DNA from: Francisellaceae bacterium UBA6186
Lineage (GTDB): Bacteria; Pseudomonadota; Gammaproteobacteria; UBA6186; Azoamicaceae
Assembly (NCBI GenBank): GCA_002422785.1
Contig: DITK01000043.1
Coordinates: 3,556-31,982, forward strand
DNA: 28,427 bases
Direction of reading: 5' to 3'
This document shows positions 1 to 6,964 of this stretch, in pieces (position 1 is the first letter of the stretch; each line of letters begins with the position of its first letter). The position numbers and the translations under genes were made by a program. The notes beneath the pieces were generated by a model. The model had not been told where the DNA came from. It saw only the letters and a program-made list of their open reading frames with translations, and did no database searches.

Positions 1-40
1 TTTTCGAGACCGTCCCATTCAACCACTCTGGCACCTCTCC
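1..40 (-). tRNA. tRNA-Ser (anticodon CGA), 5' part, cut by the window edge
   Basis: Read on the minus strand, bases 40 to 1 give the 5' half of a class II serine tRNA. The acceptor strand is GGAGAGG, then TG, a D-arm with GCCAGAGTGG and TTGAATGG, and the anticodon arm GGTCTCGAAAA. The anticodon CGA lies at + positions 4-6, so it reads UCG codons. The sequence closely matches remembered bacterial tRNA-Ser(CGA). The variable arm, T-arm and 3' end lie outside the window. Its 5' end is only 8 bases from the stop of the upstream lipoprotein gene on the same strand, so it is probably co-transcribed with that gene and dapA and released by RNase P. Confidence 0.9.
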
Positions 41-48
41 AATATTAA

Positions 49-330
49 TTACTCTATTACTGCATCGGTATCTTCTGGCGGCGAAACATCTTTTATTGGT
101 CCAGACCAAGCTCCAGGTATTTCTGGAATTTTATAACGATTGTTTTTTTCTAGTGGAAATTTTGTATTAGTAGGTTGTAATGAATTAGTAGTTTTAGCTT
201 CTTCGTAATTATGCCCGGTGCCGCCAAGGTGTTGTTGATAAGTACTACAACCCGTGAAAATACAGCTAAATATAAAAATAAAGTTAAGTATTACAATTGA
301 TAAATTTTTTTTAGTATGATTGTTAATCAT
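49..330 (-). CDS. Short BamC-like outer-membrane lipoprotein
   Basis: A 93-residue predicted lipoprotein. After a basic N-terminus (NNHTKKN) comes a hydrophobic stretch ending in a lipobox-like FTGC, with Cys about residue 27. The rest is polar and probably unstructured, containing RYKIPEIPG and ending DAVIE. I chose the ATG at 330 rather than 339 because it overlaps the dapA stop as ATGA and has AAGGA 8 bases upstream; the 339 ATG has no room for a ribosome site. In gammaproteobacteria dapA is commonly followed by bamC (nlpB), a subunit of the BAM outer-membrane assembly complex. The 'Y-x-I-P' segment and position suggest a minimal BamC keeping only the N-terminal tail, with neither helix-grip domain. 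The lipoprotein call is fairly secure; the BamC link is inference from synteny. Confidence 0.6.
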   Translation of the reverse strand: MINNHTKKNLSIVILNFIFIFSCIFTGCSTYQQHLGGTGHNYEEAKTTNSLQPTNTKFPLEKNNRYKIPEIPGAWSGPIKDVSPPEDTDAVIE

Positions 331-1253
331 AAATTGCATCCTTCCATAAGTTCGATATTAATATTTTCAACATTTTTATAAGCATCTAAAACTGCTGAAT
401 GATGTTGTTTTGATAAATTAGTTAATGGCAGCCTATAACACTGTTGAATTTTACCCATGTAAGCAAGTAGCCATTTTACCGGAATCGGATTAGATTCTAT
501 CATTAACATTTTATGTAAACCATCTAATTTATTATTCAATTGTTTAGCAGTTGTTATATGGATTGGATTTTTTGTTGATATTAAATTACAAATTTTATTT
601 ATAATAGATGGCACAATATTAGCGGTAACCGAGATAACCCCATGGCCGCCAAGTAGCATAAATTCTACAAAGCTAGCATCGTCACCACTTAACAAAATAA
701 ATTTTTCTTTGCATAGCTTTTTCAACTCCACGACTCTTTCTAATTTACCCGTAGCTTCTTTTATGCCAATAATATTCGGTAATTTAGCAAGTTCCACAAC
801 AGTTGCGGGTAATAAATCACAAGCTGTTCTAGAGGGTACATTATATAAAATTATTGGCAAGTTAGTTTTGGCAGCAATTTTATTAAAATGTAAAGTTAGC
901 CCTTCCTGGGTGGGTTTATTATAGTAAGGAGTTACAATCAAACTTGCATCCACTCCAATTTTTTCAGCTAATAAGGTTTTTTTAATAGTAGATTTAGTGC
1001 AGTTAGTGCCGGTTCCTGCAATAATAGATAAGCTACTACCAGTGGCAGTGTTTTTAGCGATTTCTAATAATTTTATCCATTCTTGCGATTCTAAAGTGGC
1101 CGCTTCTCCGGTGGAACCTGCAACTACTATGCCGCTAGTACCTTGTTCTATATGCCAGGTAATAAGTTCTGCAAATTTATTATAATCTATGCGAGCAGAT
1201 TTTTTTTGCATGGGGGTCACAAGTGCTACTATACTGCCTTCTATATTATTCAT
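327..1253 (-). CDS. dapA: 4-hydroxy-tetrahydrodipicolinate synthase
   Basis: Condenses pyruvate with aspartate semialdehyde, the first committed step of lysine and meso-diaminopimelate synthesis in the cytoplasm. The 308-residue product is a full-length (beta/alpha)8 aldolase. Visible marks are GSTGE (46-50), YYNKPTQEG (110-118), YNVPSR with catalytic Tyr137, and IGIKEATG with the Schiff-base Lys165. The frame is open upstream to 1343, but the family starts at MNNIEGS. The ATG at 1253 has AGAGG about 5 bases upstream, so I start there. It overlaps the hldE stop by 8 bases and its own stop overlaps the lipoprotein start, indicating translational coupling through the operon. In a host-dependent organism its retention fits a need for diaminopimelate in peptidoglycan. 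Confidence 0.96.
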   Translation of the reverse strand: MNNIEGSIVALVTPMQKKSARIDYNKFAELITWHIEQGTSGIVVAGSTGEAATLESQEWIKLLEIAKNTATGSSLSIIAGTGTNCTKSTIKKTLLAEKIGVDASLIVTPYYNKPTQEGLTLHFNKIAAKTNLPIILYNVPSRTACDLLPATVVELAKLPNIIGIKEATGKLERVVELKKLCKEKFILLSGDDASFVEFMLLGGHGVISVTANIVPSIINKICNLISTKNPIHITTAKQLNNKLDGLHKMLMIESNPIPVKWLLAYMGKIQQCYRLPLTNLSKQHHSAVLDAYKNVENINIELMEGCNL

Positions 1254-2808
1254 GGGTAACCTCTTTAGTTCCCTTGTCACTATGCTTAGATGAAATAGTG
1301 GTGTTTTTAATTGTTTCAATAACTTTGCTAGAAGAGGAATCACAATCAGGGATTAATGGACGTTCTAACAAATATACTTTACCATTGTTTTGGATAACAT
1401 GGTGTGCTCCTTCATATTCGGGGATATCTTCAATATTCTTGAAAGCCTCTTTACTCTTAACTAACACATTGGGGTTTAAATATTTAATTAATTTTCCTGG
1501 TCTTATTTCATTACAGCCAAATGGCACCACCCAATCTACTGCTTTTAATCCAGCTAACACCTGCATTCTGTGGTTTAAATTGTTAATTGGTCGATTATTA
1601 CCTTTTAAGGTTTTTATAGATTCATCATCGTTAACAGCAACGATTAAGCGATCGCCAAAAGATTTAGCTTTTTCTAAGTAGTGAACATGTCCAGCATGTA
1701 ATATATCAAAGCAACCATTTACTAAAACAATAGTTTCCCCTAATAATTTTTGTTGTTCGATAATAGCCGCAAGTGTTTCTGGATCGGTAATTCCGAGATG
1801 TAAATTATTAGTTGTTGGGTTGTGCTCATTTTGTTGTAATTCATGGTTGACTTCTGCAAAAGAAACATAACAAGTTCCAAGCTTTCTAACTACAATTCCA
1901 GCTGCAATAGTAGCTAATTGAGCTGCTTTATGCACATTGCTACCACTAGCTATACAAGCCGCAATAGTGGCAGTTACTGTATCTCCGGCACCAGTTACAT
2001 CAAACACTTCGTGACAGCTAGACGCAAAATGTTGATCGTGATAATCATTAGTTAGCACAGTAAGGCCGTGCTTTCCTTGGGTAATAATTAAAGCTTTTAA
2101 GTTTAATTGATTAATTAAGTTGTGACCTTTTTCAGAAATTTCTTGTGCGGAATATTCTAGTTTAGCACCAATAGAATATTGATTTAAATCAACCATTTGT
2201 TGAAACTCTTTGATATTAGGGGTTAATATCGTAGCATTTTTATATAGTAAAAAATCAGGATTTTTAGGGTCAATAATAACCGGTATGTTATATTTGTTTG
2301 CTTGACTAATAAATATCTGGGGATTGTGTAATGTTCCTTTATTATAATCAGATAGCACTATTGAACCGTAGGCATTAGCAGCTAAATTGTTTTGAAATAC
2401 TGTGCTTATATTGGTTGAATTATCTACACAATAATTTTTTTCTCTATCTAATCTAAACAATTGTTGATTATTACTTATTATTCTTAATTTATTAATGGTT
2501 GGATGATTTTTGCTTACTGCCATAAAATCATTAATTTTTGATGATTGTTTTAATAATTCTTGCAAGATTGTACCAGCTTTATCATCACCTATAATCCCAA
2601 TTAGATCTACGGTACAACCTAGACCGGCAATATTTAGTGCGACATTGGCAGCTCCACCAGCTCGATAAGAAGTGTCTTCGACCAATACTATTGGAACAGG
2701 TGCTTCAGGGGAAATTCTGGTCGTCTCGCCAATCCAATATTCGTCTAGCATGACATCGCCAATAGTTAGCACTCGGCTATTTGAAAAATTAAATGATTTT
2801 AAAGGCAT
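1246..2808 (-). CDS. hldE: Bifunctional heptose-7-phosphate kinase / heptose-1-phosphate adenylyltransferase
   Basis: Makes ADP-D-glycero-beta-D-manno-heptose for the LPS inner core. The product has 520 residues; E. coli HldE has 477. Residues 1 to about 320 are a PfkB-type sugar kinase with GGAANVALN (51-59) and the catalytic DVTGAGD (270-276). Residues about 355-500 are a nucleotidyltransferase with NGCFDILHAGH (364-374) carrying HxGH, then GDRLIVAVN and RPIN. The C-terminal part departs from the usual form: the family's VKGGDY is VKSKEAF here, and the usual CSTT segment is replaced by DCDSSSSKVIE, followed by a 20-residue polar tail. Either this is a lineage variant or substrate handling differs. 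It starts the minus-strand run hldE-dapA-lipoprotein-tRNA and is divergent from a glycosyltransferase, which may also act on LPS. Confidence 0.93.
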   Translation of the reverse strand: MPLKSFNFSNSRVLTIGDVMLDEYWIGETTRISPEAPVPIVLVEDTSYRAGGAANVALNIAGLGCTVDLIGIIGDDKAGTILQELLKQSSKINDFMAVSKNHPTINKLRIISNNQQLFRLDREKNYCVDNSTNISTVFQNNLAANAYGSIVLSDYNKGTLHNPQIFISQANKYNIPVIIDPKNPDFLLYKNATILTPNIKEFQQMVDLNQYSIGAKLEYSAQEISEKGHNLINQLNLKALIITQGKHGLTVLTNDYHDQHFASSCHEVFDVTGAGDTVTATIAACIASGSNVHKAAQLATIAAGIVVRKLGTCYVSFAEVNHELQQNEHNPTTNNLHLGITDPETLAAIIEQQKLLGETIVLVNGCFDILHAGHVHYLEKAKSFGDRLIVAVNDDESIKTLKGNNRPINNLNHRMQVLAGLKAVDWVVPFGCNEIRPGKLIKYLNPNVLVKSKEAFKNIEDIPEYEGAHHVIQNNGKVYLLERPLIPDCDSSSSKVIETIKNTTISSKHSDKGTKEVTHE

Positions 2809-2862
2809 AATTCAACTTTCACCATAAATAATTTGTTTATTAATTGCTTATAACAACTAAGC

Positions 2863-2891
2863 ATTATATCCTTATACATTAAAGTCATTAA
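2863..2891 (-). promoter_or_regulatory. Possible sigma70 promoter for hldE operon
   Basis: On the minus strand a perfect -10 TATAAT (+ positions 2863-2868) is preceded, after 17 bases, by a poor -35 TTAATG (2886-2891). It sits in the 123-base divergent gap between hldE and the glycosyltransferase gene. A perfect -10 is not rare by chance in DNA this A+T-rich, so confidence is moderate at best. Confidence 0.35.
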
Positions 2892-2931
2892 AGAGCAAGA
2901 TTGCTAAAGATTAATTTATCTAGAATAATAT

Positions 2932-4074
2932 ATGTTTGAACAAATAAATCAAAATTTAAATTTAATAGAGCCGACTTTATCAAGCTTAGCCGGACATGAG
3001 TATGGATATGTGGCAAGTTTAATTCAAGCCAATAAAAATTTTGGCTTTAACATTCACGTTTGGTTATCTAAAGCGGTTGATACCAAACAAGTTCTAAGCA
3101 AGCTGATACACTTAAATAAATGTTCAGTTAAAATCATTAAGTATTTTATTAGACCAATAAGGCAATTACAAAAAATTTTTTTATATTATAAATTTTTAAA
3201 AAACAAACAAACATTTTATGTATGTACGGCCGGATTAATAGATCTTGTGATATGTGATTATTTAAATAAGTTGTTCAAGTTTAATAATTTTGCCGATGTG
3301 GCTTTTTTTCATTTTCATCAATTTAATAAAAACTCTAGCAAAATAAATACATTGAAAAAAATAAGTTCTTTTTCTAAAAAAAATTTTAAAATTTTAACAA
3401 CTACCAATAATTTAACTAAAATATTTCTTGATTGTGGTTTTGTTAAATGTAAAACAATCGCATGTCCTAGTTTTGCACCTAAAATTTTGATAGACAAAAT
3501 ACAATATAATTTTAATAAAATTTTATATGCAGGTGTGGCCAGAAAAGATAAGGGGTTTCCTTTGGTGGTCGACACAATAATTGCTATGCAACCACAGTAC
3601 TCTAATTTACCGTTTATGTTGCAAATCATTCCCCCCAACTCGAACCGTTTTGATAAAGAAACTCTGTTGGCATTAAATAAATTGCAAAAAGTTGCTAATT
3701 TAAATCATAGAATAAAACTTTGCAGAACTGCACTAACAGCTTTTCAATATCAAGAATTATTTTTAGGTGCTATTTGTTTATTAGTTTATGAACAACAAGA
3801 ATATGCTGATAAATTTAGTGGGGTAACCTTAGATGCATTTTATGCTGGTTGCCCTGTTGTAACTATTGCTAATACCTGGATGGGCGAGATAACTTTGCGT
3901 TTTAATGCAGGAATTGTTTTACAACAACCAACAATAGAGACTATAAAAGATGCAATAATCAAAATTATAGATCAATATAATTTTTATCATGCAAATGCTA
4001 AACAGGCTGCCAAATATTTAATAGAGACCCATGATCCTAAACATAGTCTGCAAGCAGTTTATGATTATTTATAA
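2932..4074 (+). CDS. GT-B-fold glycosyltransferase (GT4-like)
   Basis: A 380-residue predicted cytoplasmic or membrane-associated glycosyltransferase. The N-terminal half has LAGHEYGYV (19-27), a typical acceptor-domain opening. The C-terminal half opens with KILYAGVARKDKG (196-208), the usual start of the donor-binding Rossmann domain. It then has YADKFSGVTLDAFYAGCPVV (291-310), matching the E-x7-E/G-x-P region of GT4 enzymes, where the first acidic position appears as Asp/Lys. No transmembrane helix is evident. The ribosome site is weak (AGA near the ATG). The gene is divergent from hldE, so LPS core or another surface glycan is a reasonable but unproven role. Donor and acceptor cannot be told from sequence. 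Its 3' end overlaps tsaE. Confidence 0.7.
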   Translation: MFEQINQNLNLIEPTLSSLAGHEYGYVASLIQANKNFGFNIHVWLSKAVDTKQVLSKLIHLNKCSVKIIKYFIRPIRQLQKIFLYYKFLKNKQTFYVCTAGLIDLVICDYLNKLFKFNNFADVAFFHFHQFNKNSSKINTLKKISSFSKKNFKILTTTNNLTKIFLDCGFVKCKTIACPSFAPKILIDKIQYNFNKILYAGVARKDKGFPLVVDTIIAMQPQYSNLPFMLQIIPPNSNRFDKETLLALNKLQKVANLNHRIKLCRTALTAFQYQELFLGAICLLVYEQQEYADKFSGVTLDAFYAGCPVVTIANTWMGEITLRFNAGIVLQQPTIETIKDAIIKIIDQYNFYHANAKQAAKYLIETHDPKHSLQAVYDYL

Positions 4075-4501
4075 TAACGCTAGTTATAATTTAGAACAAA
4101 CTCTACAAATTGCAGATTTATTTGTTAAAAATTTTTTATTAAAAAATACAACATCAGAATGCAATATTATTTATTTAATTGGGGATTTAGGTGCAGGTAA
4201 AACCACATTTATGCGCGGTATGTTAGCAAGTTTTGGTTTTAATGGATCTGTTAAAAGCCCAACTTATACAATAGTAGAAACTTATTCTGATTTAATAGTT
4301 CCTATTTATCATTTTGATTTGTATCGGCTAGAGCAATCTAAAGAATTAGAATTATTAGGAATAAGGGATTATTTACAAGAACGATCAATTTGTTGTTTTG
4401 AATGGCCGGACAAGGGTGCAGGACATATCCCGTCCCCTAATTTTACAGTTAATTTTAATATAATTGATGATAATTCACGACACATAATAATTAATGATTA
4501 A
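4061..4501 (+). CDS. tsaE: tRNA threonylcarbamoyladenosine biosynthesis ATPase TsaE
   Basis: TsaE is the P-loop ATPase that resets the TsaD-TsaB complex during t6A37 modification of tRNAs reading ANN codons. The 146-residue product matches the family length. It carries Walker A GDLGAGKT (41-48), the family signature KSPTYT (65-70), HFDLYRL (84-90), GIRDY (100-104) and CFEWPDKG (112-119). I start at the ATG at 4061, which aligns with the family N-terminus and overlaps the glycosyltransferase by 14 bases. An in-frame ATG at 4031 (AGAG just upstream) would add ten residues and cannot be excluded. It is convergent with the minus-strand unit beyond, across only 34 bases with no clear terminator. 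Confidence 0.93.
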   Translation: MIIYNNASYNLEQTLQIADLFVKNFLLKNTTSECNIIYLIGDLGAGKTTFMRGMLASFGFNGSVKSPTYTIVETYSDLIVPIYHFDLYRLEQSKELELLGIRDYLQERSICCFEWPDKGAGHIPSPNFTVNFNIIDDNSRHIIIND

Positions 4502-4535
4502 TAAGAAATTATATATGTTATCCAAGATCTTATAC

Positions 4536-4886
4536 TTATAAAGTTGCTTCAGATAAAGCCTGATTAATAACATTATCTTTCTCTGTTTGCCAATTGTTGG
4601 CAGTCACATGCAATTCCTCTAATCTTTGTAAATCATCGTGTTGTAATTTATCAAAGATATTCATTAATTGTTTGACAGTTGCGGATAAATTAATATTTTC
4701 TAAATTTTTATTTTGATGGTTATCTGATGCTAATACCTTTTGTAATTGTGATATATGGGTTTTTATAATTTTCGTATAAGTTGGAATATGTTTTACAATC
4801 ATTTCTAACTCTGTTACTAAATTTTTTTCACCTAAAATTTGTTTTATTTTACTAATGGCTGTGCTTTCTACATCGTTTAGTTTCAT
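4536..4886 (-). CDS. Uncharacterised 116-residue helical protein downstream of recombinase-like gene
   Basis: I do not recognise this family. The 116-residue product is polar and probably almost all alpha-helical, with regular hydrophobic spacing (ELEMIVKHIPTYTKIIKTH, then LMNIFDKLQ and LQRLEEL) that could form a coiled coil or helical bundle. There is no signal peptide, membrane segment or cysteine motif. It starts 14 bases after the stop of the recombinase-like gene on the same strand, with GGAGCAAC just upstream of the ATG, so the two very likely share a transcript and possibly a function. Base composition looks like its neighbours. It may be a small partner or regulator of the recombinase-like protein; that is inference from linkage only. 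Confidence 0.6.
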   Translation of the reverse strand: MKLNDVESTAISKIKQILGEKNLVTELEMIVKHIPTYTKIIKTHISQLQKVLASDNHQNKNLENINLSATVKQLMNIFDKLQHDDLQRLEELHVTANNWQTEKDNVINQALSEATL

Positions 4887-4900
4887 AGTGGTTGCTCCTA

Positions 4901-5887
4901 TTAATTATAGACATTGTCATTGATAGTAATGCCATGATTTTCGAAAGATTGTAGTATTTCTTTAGATGAATAATTTTTTGATTTAAAATCATGCAATACA
5001 GGCAATAGATTAAGTAGCAATTTATTTATATTTTCTATATCTTTAATTTGTTCTAATCTAAACAATATTTTATTAACTTGTCCTTCATCCCAGCTAGATT
5101 TTTTAATTGTTGGTAATTTTTGTTTATTAAGTTCTTCGGCAATTTCGCTAGCATTGAGATTATTAATTAACAAAGGTTCGATAACAGCTTTTGTTTGCAT
5201 CACAATCTCATTGATTTTAACTCTATCTAATACTTTTTGTAATTGACTTAGCACCCATTTACCGCCTTCTGGGGCCGTAAATCCTTCTTCATTTAAAGAT
5301 TTGACCATTTGGCGTTGTGAAAATCCTTTTTGTTTATAGTTAGCAACGATTGGCTGTAATAAAAAAGCAAAAACTATAGCAGCATCTATTTTTGGTTTAT
5401 TAACTTTACTAATTACTTCTGCGGCATTTGGGTTGCCAGATTTTGCAGAAGTTTTTTCTAAACCTTCTCTAATTAATCTGCCGTGAACTTTTTTTTGTAT
5501 TTGAGAATGTTTATGTAATGCATCTAGTATACTATGATCTACAAATGGTTGGTCACAACAATAAAAATTTACATTACCATGTAACAAAATATTGACAAAA
5601 TTTTCTTTGCTAGTTAGGGTGCCTAATTCTGCTATTAACAAATTGGCTTGTTTTTCTTTACAGCAAGCTATCGCTTGTTGTAACTCTGACCATTTATTAT
5701 GGCGACGATTTTCTAAACTTTCTACAAAAGTATCGATTATTTGGATAGGTTGATCTTTGTTAGTTATAAAGTTTTCTATAGCTTGTTGTTGGCTATCAGT
5801 TTGTTGTGATACAAAATAAGTAACAAATAAATTTGAATTCATTGACACGGCAGCCCTCACAAATGTTATGTTGTTAATATTGGCCAT
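4901..5887 (-). CDS. Degenerate serine-recombinase-like protein with tandem helical repeats
   Basis: A 328-residue protein whose first 155 residues follow the layout of a serine-resolvase N-terminal domain. The parts are LFVTYFVSQQTDSQQQAI (20-37; compare the family's Y-x-R-V-S-T...Q), ENRRHNKWSELQQAIACC (59-76; compare R-P-x-L-x-x-A-L), ANLLIAELGTLTS (81-93; compare VAKLDRLSRD), VNFYCCDQP (106-114) and a long helix ending KSGNPNA (149-155; compare the LGNPN junction). The nucleophile-region arginine and the conserved Asp-Arg-x-x-Arg of LDRLSR are gone, so strand exchange is unlikely. Residues 176-328 contain three related helical segments starting near 176, 235 and 293, like the family's 'recombinase' DNA-binding module. 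The frame is intact and has its own promoter, which argues for a kept, repurposed DNA-binding protein rather than decay. Confidence 0.65.
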   Translation of the reverse strand: MANINNITFVRAAVSMNSNLFVTYFVSQQTDSQQQAIENFITNKDQPIQIIDTFVESLENRRHNKWSELQQAIACCKEKQANLLIAELGTLTSKENFVNILLHGNVNFYCCDQPFVDHSILDALHKHSQIQKKVHGRLIREGLEKTSAKSGNPNAAEVISKVNKPKIDAAIVFAFLLQPIVANYKQKGFSQRQMVKSLNEEGFTAPEGGKWVLSQLQKVLDRVKINEIVMQTKAVIEPLLINNLNASEIAEELNKQKLPTIKKSSWDEGQVNKILFRLEQIKDIENINKLLLNLLPVLHDFKSKNYSSKEILQSFENHGITINDNVYN

Positions 5888-5897
5888 ATTTATTCAG

Positions 5898-5909
5898 ACC
5901 TAATTAGGT
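5898..5909. promoter_or_regulatory. 12-bp perfect palindrome at the transcription start: possible operator
   Basis: ACCTAATTAGGT is a perfect inverted repeat that covers the predicted start of transcription of the recombinase-like gene, just downstream of its -10 box. This is a usual place for a repressor site. No known regulator can be named from it. Confidence 0.4.
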
Positions 5910-5912
5910 TAA

Positions 5913-5940
5913 AGTATAGCTTTGGTTTACATAATGTAAA
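5913..5940 (-). promoter_or_regulatory. Sigma70-like promoter of the recombinase-like gene
   Basis: On the minus strand, TTTACA (+ 5935-5940; 5 of 6 to TTGACA), a 16-base spacer and TATACT (+ 5913-5918; 5 of 6 to TATAAT) lie between map and the recombinase-like gene. The predicted start falls near + 5906, leaving a leader of about 20 bases. This separates the two-gene unit from map, which is on the same strand. Confidence 0.55.
5926..5940. promoter_or_regulatory. 15-bp palindrome overlapping the -35 box
   Basis: TTTACAT, one central base, then ATGTAAA: seven-base arms that match perfectly. It contains the predicted -35 of the recombinase-like gene's promoter and lies just past the map stop codon. 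Being A+T-rich it could arise by chance, but with the palindrome at 5898-5909 it brackets the promoter. Confidence 0.35.
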
Positions 5941-5954
5941 ATATAAAATAACAT

Positions 5955-6749
5955 TTATATTTTTTCATCCAACCTTTTAGTTAAAATTTCAGCACCGGTG
6001 TTGGTTATAAGTAGAGTATGTTCCCATTGCGCAGATAAGCTATGATCTTTAGTTACAACAGTCCAGTTATCTGGTTTTACTTTGGTGTGTCTTTTACCAG
6101 CGTTAATCATAGGTTCAATAGTAAAAATCATACCTTCTTGTAATATAAAATTATTTGCTGGGTTGCTACTAGCGAAGTGTAGTATTTGTGGATCCTCATG
6201 AAAATCTTTGCCAATGCCATGCCCACAATATTCTCTTACTACCGAAAAATTAGCTTTTTCTGCGTGATGCTGAATGACAGTTCCTATTATATTACTACTG
6301 ATCCCTGGTTTTAAAGCGGCAATAGCTAAATATAAGCATTCTTGGGTAACTTGAATCAAACGTTGAGCTAAAATAGATGGTTTCCCTATGCAAAACATTT
6401 TGCTAGTGTCACCATGAAATCCTTCTTTTATTACCGTTACATCGATGTTAATTATATCTCCATTTTTTAACATTCTATTACTCGGGATACCGTGACAGAT
6501 TTCATGATTGACTGAGGTGCATATTGATTTTGGAAAGGGGATATTATTAGCCCCCATATAATTGAGTGGTGCAGGGATTGCGTGTTGCTTATTTACAATA
6601 TAATCGTGGCAAATATTATTAAGTTGATCGGTAGTTGTGCCTGATACTACATACGGCTCTATCATTTCTAAAACTTGTGCTGCAAGCTTACCTGCGGTCT
6701 TCATTTTTTGTATTTCTTCAGAATTTTTAATCTTGATGGGTTGTTTCAT
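5955..6749 (-). CDS. map: Type I methionine aminopeptidase
   Basis: Removes the initiator methionine from nascent proteins. The 264-residue product has the full pita-bread fold, and all five metal ligands can be assigned: Asp103 (NIDVTV), Asp114 (HGDTS), His177 (CGHGIG), Glu212 (TIEPMI) and Glu243 (QWEHT). Compared with the usual LNYKGFPKSICTS there is a five-residue insertion (ANNIP) between YMG and FPKS, near the substrate pocket. The gene is divergent from rpsB, the common proteobacterial arrangement, across a 215-base region with hairpins. Translation starts at MKQPIKIKN, the normal family start. Confidence 0.96.
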   Translation of the reverse strand: MKQPIKIKNSEEIQKMKTAGKLAAQVLEMIEPYVVSGTTTDQLNNICHDYIVNKQHAIPAPLNYMGANNIPFPKSICTSVNHEICHGIPSNRMLKNGDIINIDVTVIKEGFHGDTSKMFCIGKPSILAQRLIQVTQECLYLAIAALKPGISSNIIGTVIQHHAEKANFSVVREYCGHGIGKDFHEDPQILHFASSNPANNFILQEGMIFTIEPMINAGKRHTKVKPDNWTVVTKDHSLSAQWEHTLLITNTGAEILTKRLDEKI

Positions 6750-6788
6750 TGGTTGTTTATAATATTCCTCTAATAAATTTAAAATTAA

Positions 6789-6814
6789 CTTAGTTCGCTT
6801 GAATGGCGACTAAG
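6789..6814. other. Hairpin in the map-rpsB divergent region (first of two)
   Basis: CTTAGT, a one-base bulge, CGC, a seven-base loop, GCG, ACTAAG: nine base pairs in all. It is not followed by a T-run on either strand, so it is not an obvious terminator. It could be an operator or part of a leader RNA structure. Confidence 0.4.
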
Positions 6815-6819
6815 ATATC

Positions 6820-6836
6820 ATTGCCGGATAGGCAAT
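6820..6836. other. Hairpin in the map-rpsB divergent region (second of two)
   Basis: ATTGCC, a five-base loop GGATA, then GGCAAT: six perfect pairs, five bases after the previous hairpin. No T-run follows. It lies upstream of the candidate rpsB promoter. Confidence 0.4.
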
Positions 6837-6849
6837 TATATGGTATATA

Positions 6850-6878
6850 TTGTCTTTATTAAATCACACACATAGCAA
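6850..6878 (+). promoter_or_regulatory. rpsB: Candidate rpsB promoter (weak)
   Basis: TTGTCT (6850-6855), a 17-base spacer, and TAGCAA (6873-6878). The -10 is poor. The adjoining 15-base palindrome with CAAATTT and AAATTTG arms (6876-6890) overlaps the predicted start. In E. coli rpsB is autoregulated by protein S2 through its leader; the roughly 80-base leader here could serve likewise, but I cannot identify the S2 site. Confidence 0.3.
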
Positions 6879-6964
6879 ATTTTAAATTTGGGTGCCGGAA
6901 TTATTAGATTTTGGTGAATTTAAAAATATGTGGAGGCATAACCCAATATTGAAGGAGTGTAAGT

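Noticed and set aside
1223..1681. Plus-strand open frame of 152 codons opposite hldE
   Set aside because: It is antisense to the conserved nucleotidyltransferase domain of hldE and resembles no family.
4901..5887. The recombinase-like gene as part of an active mobile element
   Set aside because: Catalytic arginines are lost. No terminal repeats, tRNA-linked att site or other mobile genes flank it, and base composition matches the neighbours.
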